Shown here piece by piece: positions 52,426 through 60,723 of a stretch of 64,000 nt of DNA. How positions within the stretch are numbered: position 1 is the stretch's first letter; every line of letters starts with the position of its first letter. Position numbers and translations under genes: made by a program. This DNA comes from Planctomycetota bacterium (lineage in GTDB: Bacteria; Planctomycetota; UBA8742; UBA2392): the NCBI GenBank assembly GCA_027493625.1, contig JAOSKM010000003.1, positions 535,028 through 599,027 of the forward strand, in the 5' to 3' direction. The notes under the pieces were generated by a model. It was not told the DNA's origin. It searched no databases and saw only the letters and a list, made by a program, of their open reading frames with translations.

Positions 52426-53414
52426 CTCGACAGCGCGACTGAGACGCGGCGTGGCTGGTTTGCGTCGGCGCTTCGGGTCTTTTTACCGGCACCCGACTTT
52501 TTCTGTGAGAAGCGTGAGTTGCAAGCGGGTTGCGACAGCCTCCGAGATCGCAGGGCTTGAGCTGGTTTTGTGGCTTCCAGCAGGTCTTCGAGGGCGGTTG
52601 GCGACACATCCAGAAGGTCTTCGGCGATCATGCCGCAGCGCAAGGTTTTCGTCAGGTACAATCCAAGGTAAATCGGCGAACTGGGCTGGAGGTCAACTGG
52701 CCTCAGGTGGACGATGCTTTTGGCCACCTCATCGTTGGCAAGCACCGCCGCCGAATCAGGAAAATGCTTCTTGAGGGCAGCTTGCCCAACACGCCTGAGA
52801 GTGTTCAGCCCTTTCACTTGGAGGTCAGGATGAACTCGCTTCGGGACCACCAACTTGCCATCCAGGGTGCGCGGGTGCTGTTTCTCAGGGTTCAGCGAGA
52901 TCACCGCAACTACGGCGTGACAGTGAGCCTTCAATACGTCACCGCATGGTTGAAGCTCGATCCTCACGAGCCAGTCAATGGAGGCAACTCTCCGTAGGTT
53001 GGCCACTACGCTGTGCCACAGCGACCATGCGGAGCGTATGGCTACATCAGCGCCACCCGGAGCAACAACGGGGAGGGAAATCGTTAGGTGGTAGACCGGA
53101 ACACCCCGGCATTGATACCAATCAACCCCTCTCGCAATGCCCCGGAAACCATCTGTGCTGGGTCGCAGGCCGCAAACAGGACACAGCGCAGAGGAGCACG
53201 CCTTCCGCGAAACGATTCCCATGCCAGCTACGTCATGGACATCCAGCAGGCAGGCACAGGAAGCAATGCTCTCGGCCTCACGACGCAGTATTGGCGAATC
53301 CGTCATGCGAAGCCGGAGCAGCAGTGCATCACGAAACCAGCTTTGGCTTTTCTTGCGGTTTCCCAGCGTATCGATGTACGGAGGTAGGTCAGAGTTAGCG
53401 TGTATAACGAACAT
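52422..53414 (-). CDS. HUH-type replication initiator (rolling-circle Rep-like)
   Basis: Starting at ATG 53414 the protein is 330 residues. It has a CPVC pair (residues 78-81), motif 1-like YHLTISLPVV (108-117), the HUH metal motif as AHCHAVV (His164, His166) and a Tyr-containing helix YLGLYLTKT (YxxxK). These are the hallmarks of rolling-circle Rep and relaxase-like nickases, which cut one strand at an origin and stay attached to the 5' end. The C-terminus is Arg/Lys rich. The presence of a Rep in an integrated element suggests that the excised circle replicates. Confidence 0.78.
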   Translation of the reverse strand: MFVIHANSDLPPYIDTLGNRKKSQSWFRDALLLRLRMTDSPILRREAESIASCACLLDVHDVAGMGIVSRKACSSALCPVCGLRPSTDGFRGIARGVDWYQCRGVPVYHLTISLPVVAPGGADVAIRSAWSLWHSVVANLRRVASIDWLVRIELQPCGDVLKAHCHAVVAVISLNPEKQHPRTLDGKLVVPKRVHPDLQVKGLNTLRRVGQAALKKHFPDSAAVLANDEVAKSIVHLRPVDLQPSSPIYLGLYLTKTLRCGMIAEDLLDVSPTALEDLLEATKPAQALRSRRLSQPACNSRFSQKKSGAGKKTRSADANQPRRVSVALSS

Positions 53415-53878
53415 AGTAGAGGGCTCTCGATCTGTGCCAACGCTGGACGGGCAGGCGCAACGATCTGCCTCCAGAGTTAGCGTGCGTTCTGAACTCACCT
53501 CTATTTACGTGCGAGTCCCCGGCGGTATATCGACGCGATGCGCCTGGTCAGTTCGGCGTAGCTCAGCACAGAAAAGGCGCAAGAAACTTGCTGTGGAGGC
53601 AATGGAAACCTTCATGCTGCGTCGGAACTGTGGCACGTTCTTGATGTGCTCTCCGGGCATCCGAGGCGAGAACGCGGCACCGCTTGCCGCCGCCCTTCTC
53701 GGGCGCAGGTTGGAGGCCGCCCAGAGGCACTACTGGCGCGTGCTCACCAACATTCCCGCCGAGCCAAGACATTGGAGGTCGCAATGGGCCTGGCGAAGGT
53801 GATTATCGACCCCCGGGAACGGATTGGCCGCACTCAGGAGAGTGTGCTCCCGGCATCATGTGAGCTGGTAGGGACCGG
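53415..53878. other. Gene-free stretch upstream of Rep
   Basis: No convincing gene. A plus-strand frame ending at 53802 (from about 53599) codes for a short Arg-rich peptide, but there is no ribosome site and no family signal. The Rep promoter and origin could lie here; no palindrome stood out. Confidence 0.4.
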
Positions 53879-55138
53879 TTACCTGCCCGCCGGAGGATAT
53901 TTCCAACTGTAATGGGGAGGCTTGGTGCTGCTTGGTGTGTCCTGCGCCTTTGCGTCATCGACGCGGCTGAGAAATGCGTCCATGTCGTCAATCTCAATGA
54001 AGGATACCGCAGCTTGCGGTTGACCGTGAAGGTGGAACATTGCCCGCTTGAAGCTGTCCTTGAACGGCGCGTAGGCGTTGCTACCGCCGAACTCACCGCT
54101 GTTGGCTACAAGGACCAGTTGGTACAGGTGGTAGTGGAGCGCCTCCGCCATCTTGTCGAAGGTCCCAACGTCCTTGTTCAGTGCGGGCACGACCAGTAAG
54201 TCGGTCAAGCCACCGATGTCTGCCACAAACCGAATATCCGTGGCGTCGTAGCATACCGAGGCAGTCATCCTCATTGGTCGCGGGTTGCTACTGGATTTCC
54301 AGCGATAGTTCACCAACCACTGAACCGGACGCCATTCCCTCACCACCGGGGTCGGCGAATTCAGCCTCTGCTCCTCCGGCGCGAGGTTCCCTTTCCCCTG
54401 TCGTCTCCTAACGATGTGGAGGCCACGACCCTCAGTCCATTGTGGTATGAGCCATAGAGCGGAGTTCACCGACGGCAGGTCCGGGACGATCCGCTGGTAC
54501 GCTACTCCTGCCAAAACGATTGCCTTGTATGCGCGGCAGAAACGCTCAAGGTGCAGCCGCACGTCGTCAGGATGAACTGCTAACTCTGGCAAAACGAGCA
54601 AGTCTAACCGACCATCGTGCGGTTCATGCGTTTCACGCAACTCAAGCATTCGTTCTACAGCGGCCAAGGCGGAGGCGAGGTGGTTGCGGTGCTCCTTGCG
54701 GATGGCCGGCTTGGAAAGGGTGTGGTCGTCCCGAAACCAGGAAAGTCGAGGAAGCACCGTTTGCACGACGCATATCCTGAAAGACTTTTTCGCACCAAAG
54801 TTCCTTTCCCAAACAGGGTTCAACGGCAGCAAGATTGTACCCGACCGGGTCCCTTGGACTCCTCGCAGTTCTGCTTCGCGCCTCTCCAGCCCGGACAGCA
54901 CCGATCCAAGATCGCCACACGCCCACTGGAGTTCTTGGCCTATGCCACACCCCGGCCACCGCAGTATCGCCAACAGGAACTGCTCCACCCACTCGGAAAT
55001 GGGCAGCCAGTCGTCGCCAAACGACGATTGCTCGTTGTATAGGCCATATATCCGCTGATACCAATGACTCCGAGGTGGTCGGTAAGCTGGCAAGGTGTCT
55101 TGCCGACTGTGTGGCCGCACGACGCTCGTAAAGTCCAC
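53879..55138 (-). CDS. Nitrilase (carbon-nitrogen hydrolase) domain of a DRT1-like system
   Basis: The frame has the nitrilase triad: Glu in LDLLVLPELAV, Lys in QGKGNLAPEEQ and Cys in ASVCYDATD, with FGGSNAYAPF near the end of the domain. It opens at a GTG (55138) without a ribosome site, and the same frame stays open upstream with protein-like sequence (WIDEQEHWRFQLGCLIRFIL) overlapping the end of the reverse transcriptase. This matches DRT type 1 (UG1) proteins, where one chain holds RT then nitrilase. A one-base loss between 55240 and 55330 would explain the split; the fused protein would be about 1255 residues. Confidence 0.82.
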   Translation of the reverse strand: MDFTSVVRPHSRQDTLPAYRPPRSHWYQRIYGLYNEQSSFGDDWLPISEWVEQFLLAILRWPGCGIGQELQWACGDLGSVLSGLERREAELRGVQGTRSGTILLPLNPVWERNFGAKKSFRICVVQTVLPRLSWFRDDHTLSKPAIRKEHRNHLASALAAVERMLELRETHEPHDGRLDLLVLPELAVHPDDVRLHLERFCRAYKAIVLAGVAYQRIVPDLPSVNSALWLIPQWTEGRGLHIVRRRQGKGNLAPEEQRLNSPTPVVREWRPVQWLVNYRWKSSSNPRPMRMTASVCYDATDIRFVADIGGLTDLLVVPALNKDVGTFDKMAEALHYHLYQLVLVANSGEFGGSNAYAPFKDSFKRAMFHLHGQPQAAVSFIEIDDMDAFLSRVDDAKAQDTPSSTKPPHYSWKYPPAGR

Positions 55139-55161
55139 GCTCTGCGTCAGAATGAAGCGAA

Positions 55162-57645
55162 TCAGGCAGCCAAGCTGAAATCGCCAGTGTTCTTGCTCGT
55201 CGATCCAAGGAGGAGGGAGTACAAAGATGAACCATCTGATCCCTGTGTGGCCGCAAACTCCACGGAACTGACGGAACGATAGGGTGGTTGGGTTTCGTTG
55301 CCGCCAGCCTGAGCTGCCAGCCTGACAATCACGTCTGGGGGCGCAAGCGGTCCTTGGGTTGGGCGTATCTGCCAGTTGCGTAGAAAGGCGATGGCAAAGG
55401 ACACAATCGACAATTCGTCACGAAGCGGACTCCTGGGTTCCTCTAACACGAGGTCACGTACCGTCACACGATCCCCCGCCTGCGGAGGCAAGATGCCGAG
55501 GTCCTTTTGAACTCTTTCTGATAGTTTCAACCTGTCAGCGCCACGAACGGCATAAAGTTCATAGGCAAACTCAGGGTCTCGCGCCGCAATTTCCTCGAAA
55601 AGGCCAGAAGTCAGTACAGGCCGAAGTAACGCCTCTGCATCGGTTCGGTTCAGTATCGAACGACGGGAGAGAATCGCTAGAGTAGCAAGGTCCTCCTCCT
55701 TCTCGATCTCGGAACCACCCAAGAAACTCAGCAACTGGACGTACTTGTCCAACTCGTCATCGAACAGGTCGGGCTTGGGAGTGGTTGGCGATCTGGTAGC
55801 AATAAGGAAGAGCATGGCTTGCTGGCGGAGGTACCAAGGAAACCGGTCTCTTTGTTGCCTGACGACCCATTGGGCGACGTTACGGAGTGAACGTCGGTAT
55901 GCGTTTAGGTCTACACCGGTCGGCAGCGATTCGTCATGTGAGACAAGCCCAGTTTCAGTGGCTCCCGCGCGGAACACTTCCGCCAAGCAGTACGCCGCCA
56001 CTAAACGCATCGACGGGTTCTTGCGTCGGGACTTGAGCAATCCCTTCAGCAACTCAACCACACGATCCAACACCTTCACGTCGGGCCAAAGGTCTAGCGC
56101 AACCCTCAACAACCTCACGTTGGACGGGTCTTCTACCCACTGCTCTACAAGGCCAAGAGCGAATGCTCGTGCATCGTCGTCGAGTTCCGACTGGGTGCGC
56201 GGCACTCGTGTGTACTTCTCCTCCGTAATCTCGACAACGTCAGACGCGACAGCGTGCGAGGCATCGTCTCTCTCCAAGAGGAGAGGTCGCAGTGACCTGT
56301 ACGTCGTGCGATACCGATTCGCAGCGAATCGGGCTACCGTGTCGTCCCGAACATCAGGGACAGGGGCAAGGTCCCATCTCTGGCGTCTCGATTGCTTTTG
56401 AGAGTACCGCTGCTGGGCCTGGATCAACCCAAGAATTGAGTCCAGCACCTCTTCTCCACCTGCCGCGTCAAAACCGCCCGACACTGTCCGCTGAATTCTC
56501 CGCATCTTCCTACTTTGCCTGACAAGTGGTCGCTCCTCGCCGTGAAACAACGCTGCGTGTGTCTTTTCCTTGGACGAAGCCAACCCATTTGCAGTGGAGC
56601 GGAGCAATTCGTCGAGCCATGTTGAGGCTTCACTTTCTAGGGAATGGAGGTCCTGATCGCCCGAGGTACACAGAACCAGGCGCAAGTCGTCAACATAACG
56701 GCACGCATCCTCCAAGACGGTGTTTTCCCACAGGTTGGTTCCATGAGCGGCTCGAAGCTCCTTGTCAAAGTCAAGGAGGACAACATTTGCGAAGAACCCA
56801 GCCGCTACAAGTCCTTGTGGAAGCGCGACCTGCTCAAAGTCGGAGATGTCTGACCGGCTGGCGTAATCTTCGGCTATTGCGCGGTCGGCGTCGTCCCAAG
56901 TCCAATTCAGCAACCGCTTGGCTAGCGCAAAGAACTCCGGCTCATCCCCTGCGTCCAATAGCGAGTCAAGCTTCTTGCCGAGGAGATCTGGCCTAACCCT
57001 GTCGTAAAATTGCTGCAAGTCCGAGTGAACTACGTACAGCGCGTGCTGGTGCGTAGTCTGCTGAGCGACGATCTCGGGCCGAGTAACAAATTTCTGGTAG
57101 TCCTGATAGTATGCCCTGTAGAGTTTTGTCGAGCCCCACCGGTGACGCAGTCCTGCCGAGTCGCCATCGCAGAACAGTCGGTTGCCGTAGGATGTTGTCC
57201 GCTCACGTACGTCGGTCTTCTCAATGCTGTCCCGTGGGTCGCCTTGCAAGGTTTCCACCCTGTCCGCTAGGCACATCATCACCGCTGTTGCCAGAACTTG
57301 ATCCTCAAGGCTTACATGAGCCAGGGGGCGCAACTTGGCAGTTGCCTTGAGCCCTCCATCCGGTTCCCAAACGTTACGCTTGCTGTGCGACCGGACGATC
57401 CAAGGCTGGCTTTTTGGTGCTGGGATGAGACGGAGCGGCGAGGGCCGCCACTCCTCAGGGCGCTTTAACCGGTTCTGGAGGCGGGCAATGAAAGCAGGCA
57501 AGTTGATCGCTGCCCAGTCAAGCTCAAGCGTGTCTGCGTACCAGTTATGTGCGCGAATGTACCGGGCGGTCTTCTTCCACGCCTGAACGAGCACATACTC
57601 CTTGCGGAGCAGGTCAAGCGATGGGAAGAGTCTGTCGCTCGTCAT
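55162..57645 (-). CDS. Reverse transcriptase of the UG1/DRT type 1 group
   Basis: An 827-residue frame. The RT palm motifs are visible: motif A in YVVHSDLQQFYDRV (Asp209), motif B in LPQGLVAAGFFANVVL, and motif C as CRYVDDLRLVL (YVDD at 317-320). The region from about 430 is helical and unlike group II intron maturases; there is no HNH or X domain. Together with the nitrilase frame next to it, this is the layout of DRT type 1, an anti-phage system described from defence islands. It starts 54 bases after the restriction gene and ends the leftward operon. The last 50 residues are probably out of frame. Confidence 0.87.
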   Translation of the reverse strand: MTSDRLFPSLDLLRKEYVLVQAWKKTARYIRAHNWYADTLELDWAAINLPAFIARLQNRLKRPEEWRPSPLRLIPAPKSQPWIVRSHSKRNVWEPDGGLKATAKLRPLAHVSLEDQVLATAVMMCLADRVETLQGDPRDSIEKTDVRERTTSYGNRLFCDGDSAGLRHRWGSTKLYRAYYQDYQKFVTRPEIVAQQTTHQHALYVVHSDLQQFYDRVRPDLLGKKLDSLLDAGDEPEFFALAKRLLNWTWDDADRAIAEDYASRSDISDFEQVALPQGLVAAGFFANVVLLDFDKELRAAHGTNLWENTVLEDACRYVDDLRLVLCTSGDQDLHSLESEASTWLDELLRSTANGLASSKEKTHAALFHGEERPLVRQSRKMRRIQRTVSGGFDAAGGEEVLDSILGLIQAQQRYSQKQSRRQRWDLAPVPDVRDDTVARFAANRYRTTYRSLRPLLLERDDASHAVASDVVEITEEKYTRVPRTQSELDDDARAFALGLVEQWVEDPSNVRLLRVALDLWPDVKVLDRVVELLKGLLKSRRKNPSMRLVAAYCLAEVFRAGATETGLVSHDESLPTGVDLNAYRRSLRNVAQWVVRQQRDRFPWYLRQQAMLFLIATRSPTTPKPDLFDDELDKYVQLLSFLGGSEIEKEEDLATLAILSRRSILNRTDAEALLRPVLTSGLFEEIAARDPEFAYELYAVRGADRLKLSERVQKDLGILPPQAGDRVTVRDLVLEEPRSPLRDELSIVSFAIAFLRNWQIRPTQGPLAPPDVIVRLAAQAGGNETQPPYRSVSSVEFAATQGSDGSSLYSLLLGSTSKNTGDFSLAA

Positions 57646-57698
57646 GCGGCCTTTTCCAAATGCCCAGCACAGTCAGTGGCGGAGCCGTTCGCACGCAG

Positions 57699-60491
57699 TC
57701 ACTCGATTGCCGCCAAGTGCTCCAGCACATCGCCAGCGGTGTACGACACCGCGCTTCGCCAGTGGCCAAGGCCGCCGTGGGTGTTCACCGCGCGGACCCA
57801 TTCTTCCAGAGCGGCGCGTTTGGCGCGGTCTTTGGGGGTGTCCTGCCCCTTTACCTCCAAGATCAGCATGACGCCGTTCTTGATGCGGATTAGGAAGTCG
57901 GGCCTGTACCTGTAGCGCACTCCTTCGAAGACGTACTGCAACTCGAATCCGAGATGGTCGTTCTTGACCCATGCAGCCACATGCTCACTGCGCTCTATGT
58001 GGAACACTTCGCTGGCCTCCCAGGTGCTGTCGTAGACACAATGGCTTATGTGGCTGCGCTCGGTCGGCCAACAGGGTTTGCCCGTGTACCACGGCTGCAT
58101 GTCGCCGGTACTTCGGATCGGCTTTTCGGCGTCAAACTGTGGCTCCAACGTCTCGACATTCTGTGCCTGGATGTATTGGCGGATATGCTCGAACACGCGG
58201 TTCATGTTCAGCGTCAGGAGCAGCCGCTTGCGCAACTCGTCCTGCTCGAACAGTGCTGGCGAAATCGCGATCTTCTTGGACGCCATAAACTGGTCGGCGA
58301 TGCCGATCAGTTGAGCCAACAAGACCTCGCGGTTTCCCTTCCAGTTTCCGGCGAAGCTGTCGAACAAGTCGGCGGCTGTCTGAAACACGATGCGCTGCAT
58401 CCGCTGCTTCTTCGCAAGTTCCTCAAGCTGAATCTGTGTGATCTTCGTGAGGTCGGGTTTGCCGTCCACGGTCGGTGCCAGTTCAGCAAGGGCGCGAGTC
58501 TCCAGCGCGTTGATCTCCAGAGGGGGGACGGCCGTCAAGTCAAGGTTCAACTTGGGCCTGAGTACCGTGTCCACGCGGATGATGTTCGGCCAACTGATCT
58601 CGAACTGCGCCTTCGCTGCTAAGGGCTCGACGCGGGTCTTCGGTGTGGGTGGTGGCGGAGGTGCGCCCTCACCTCCCTCGTGCGGCAGGAACGTGAACGG
58701 CACGCCGAAGATGTTCACGTGCTCAGCCGGGAACATTGTTCGGCCTTGGTCGTCGGTGTAGGTGTCGTAGCTGGTACGGCGCAGGCCGCGCCCGACAACC
58801 TGCTCGCACAGCAACTGACTCGAAAACGCTCGCAGCCCCATGATGTGCGTGACGGTCTTCGCGTCCCAACCTTCGGACAGCATCCCGACAGAAATGACGT
58901 TCTGAATCTTCTCTCCGTCCAAGCCGACGCGGCCAACGGTGTCTACCTGTCGGCGAAGGAATTCGGCCTGTTGCTTCTTGGTCATCTTTTTCTTGGGCGC
59001 GTCGTCATCGTCTGAGTCCTCATCCCCGCCACTGTTGATCTCAACCGGCTCTTCTTCGGCCTCGGCCTTGTTCAGCACTTTGCTGTCGATGTGGAGCACC
59101 CGAGCCGGGTCGCAAAGGTCCGGGATGTCGATCTTGGCGTGGTCGAAGGCGTACTTCACCCGCGCCGCAGTCTCCGTGCGGTTAGCCACGGTAATCATAA
59201 CCGGCGGCACCGGGTGTCCCGCCTTCTCCCATTCCTGCTTGGTGTCCAGCCAGTCCTTACCCAGCAGGTAATAGGCGTTGCGCACCAAGTCGGGCAGCGG
59301 CTCGTGTTCCTCTGCCTTCTGGAGCGCGTCCTTCACATGCCGGTAGATGTGGTACAGCTTGCTTTTGTAGCTCTGGGCGTCCGGTAAGGCGTCGTCGCGG
59401 ATCACGACTCGCGGCGTCTTCACCAGGCCCGACTCAATGGCGTCGTTCAGGCTGAAATCGCTGACGATCCAGTCGAACAGGGCCTCTTCGCTGCTCTTCC
59501 TTCCGCTCGGAACAAACGGCGTTGCCGAGAAGTCGAAGCAGCGCATGATCCCGCACACGCTGTGGATGCGATCCAGACCGCCAAGCCACTTTGTGGCCTC
59601 GTCGATCTCGTCCTTCGACACACCCTGCAACTTTTCGCCCTGCTTGATGCGCCATGCGTGGTGCGCCTCGTCGTTCAAGACGATCAGGTTCTTGGCCTTG
59701 GCCATTTCCTTCAGCACACCGGCCACATAGGCCCTGTCGCTCTTGGCACCGCGCTTGTCCACGGTGCGGCGCTTGGCGATCTGTTCGTCGCTCTCCCAGT
59801 TCAGCGTGTGCCAGTTTTCGATCAGCACGTTGCCCTGCCGCAGCCGGTCGCGCAGCGCCAGCGGAACGATGTTGAACTCATCGTAATAGTTCCCAGGCCC
59901 CGCCAGTTGCAGCACGCTCAGCCGGTTCTTCACCGTGAGGCCGGGAGCCACCACAAACACGTTCTTGCTGTAGCGCGTGTCCTGCGGGTAGGTCGTCTTG
60001 TTGAGCACCTGCCACGCGATGGTCATCGCCATCACGATGGTCTTGCCCGCGCCAGTGGCCATCTTGCAGCACAGCCGCTCGAACGGCCCGCCGTCGCCCT
60101 CAAGGTGGATGCCCTGCTTCTCGGCAGGCGAGGCTTCCACCCACCAGATCAGCGTCTCGATGGCCTCAAGCTGGCAGAAAAAGAAGCGGTGGTCCTCGCG
60201 TTCGCCAGGATCAACCCAGTGCTCCAGCAGGCGCTTGGAAATCCCCGAAGCACCGGGCCAGCCGCGAGCCCGCCAGTCGTCCACGCGCTCCCGGATGCGA
60301 TTGACGGTTTCAAGCTCGCGGAAAATGCCGGGGTCGTCAAAGCTCTGGCTGTCCTCGGTGGCAACGACATAGCCCGCAGGCCGCCGCCCGTCTTTCAGCT
60401 TGAACTGCTGGGTCTCACGCTCATAGGTCCAATGGCAAGCAGGCCGCTCAAACGGCGAGTTGATGATGAGTTGGTCGATCTTGCCTGCCAT
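57699..60491 (-). CDS. Type III restriction-like helicase-endonuclease (Res-type)
   Basis: A 930-residue SF2 ATPase: Walker A ATGAGKT (Lys150), DEAH-box region LIVLNDEAHHAW, motif III FDFSATPF, and motif V-VI SEGWDAKTVTHIMGLR then QVVGRGLRR. The C-terminus carries a PD-(D/E)xK-like nuclease: YRYRPDFLIRI and LILEVKGQ. This is the organisation of type III Res subunits and their relatives. A Mod methyltransferase is not in the window; it would be expected upstream, to the right. The acidic insert near residue 500 (SGGDEDSDDDDAPKKK) is unusual. The tandem-repeat tract precedes it. Confidence 0.88.
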   Translation of the reverse strand: MAGKIDQLIINSPFERPACHWTYERETQQFKLKDGRRPAGYVVATEDSQSFDDPGIFRELETVNRIRERVDDWRARGWPGASGISKRLLEHWVDPGEREDHRFFFCQLEAIETLIWWVEASPAEKQGIHLEGDGGPFERLCCKMATGAGKTIVMAMTIAWQVLNKTTYPQDTRYSKNVFVVAPGLTVKNRLSVLQLAGPGNYYDEFNIVPLALRDRLRQGNVLIENWHTLNWESDEQIAKRRTVDKRGAKSDRAYVAGVLKEMAKAKNLIVLNDEAHHAWRIKQGEKLQGVSKDEIDEATKWLGGLDRIHSVCGIMRCFDFSATPFVPSGRKSSEEALFDWIVSDFSLNDAIESGLVKTPRVVIRDDALPDAQSYKSKLYHIYRHVKDALQKAEEHEPLPDLVRNAYYLLGKDWLDTKQEWEKAGHPVPPVMITVANRTETAARVKYAFDHAKIDIPDLCDPARVLHIDSKVLNKAEAEEEPVEINSGGDEDSDDDDAPKKKMTKKQQAEFLRRQVDTVGRVGLDGEKIQNVISVGMLSEGWDAKTVTHIMGLRAFSSQLLCEQVVGRGLRRTSYDTYTDDQGRTMFPAEHVNIFGVPFTFLPHEGGEGAPPPPPTPKTRVEPLAAKAQFEISWPNIIRVDTVLRPKLNLDLTAVPPLEINALETRALAELAPTVDGKPDLTKITQIQLEELAKKQRMQRIVFQTAADLFDSFAGNWKGNREVLLAQLIGIADQFMASKKIAISPALFEQDELRKRLLLTLNMNRVFEHIRQYIQAQNVETLEPQFDAEKPIRSTGDMQPWYTGKPCWPTERSHISHCVYDSTWEASEVFHIERSEHVAAWVKNDHLGFELQYVFEGVRYRYRPDFLIRIKNGVMLILEVKGQDTPKDRAKRAALEEWVRAVNTHGGLGHWRSAVSYTAGDVLEHLAAIE

Positions 60492-60505
60492 GCGCCCTCA
60501 GCCCC

Positions 60506-60722
60506 GCTTACCTGATAAGTAGCCTGCCGTACCTGATAGGTTCCCCGCCCTAACCGATAAGCTCCCCCGTTAGTTGGGTAGTTCCCTGCCCTTAGTTGGG
60601 GGGTTCTTGCCCCTTAGTTGGGGGGTTACTCCCCAACTTCTCAGCCGATTGGACCCAGTTGGCACCCGAATGGGAGGTAATTGGAGGTCGAATGGGAGGT
60701 AATTGGAGGTCGAATTGGAGGT
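60506..60722. repeat. Tandem minisatellites between res and the AlbA_2 gene
   Basis: Two tracts are present. Positions 60506-60633 hold about six degenerate 21-base units (CTTAGTTGGGGGGTT-like at the right, ACCTGATAAG-like at the left). Positions 60669-60722 hold two and a half copies of a 22-base unit (AATGGGAGGTAATTGGAGGT then CG). The 21-base period equals seven codons, and one leftward frame reads NWVQSAEKLGSNPPTKGQEP, so these may be decayed coding repeats from the AlbA_2 C-terminus. Confidence 0.7.
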
Positions 60723-60723
60723 G

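Noticed and set aside
60506..60722. Tandem repeats considered as a CRISPR array
   Set aside because: The units abut without unique spacers, are degenerate, and there are no cas genes nearby.
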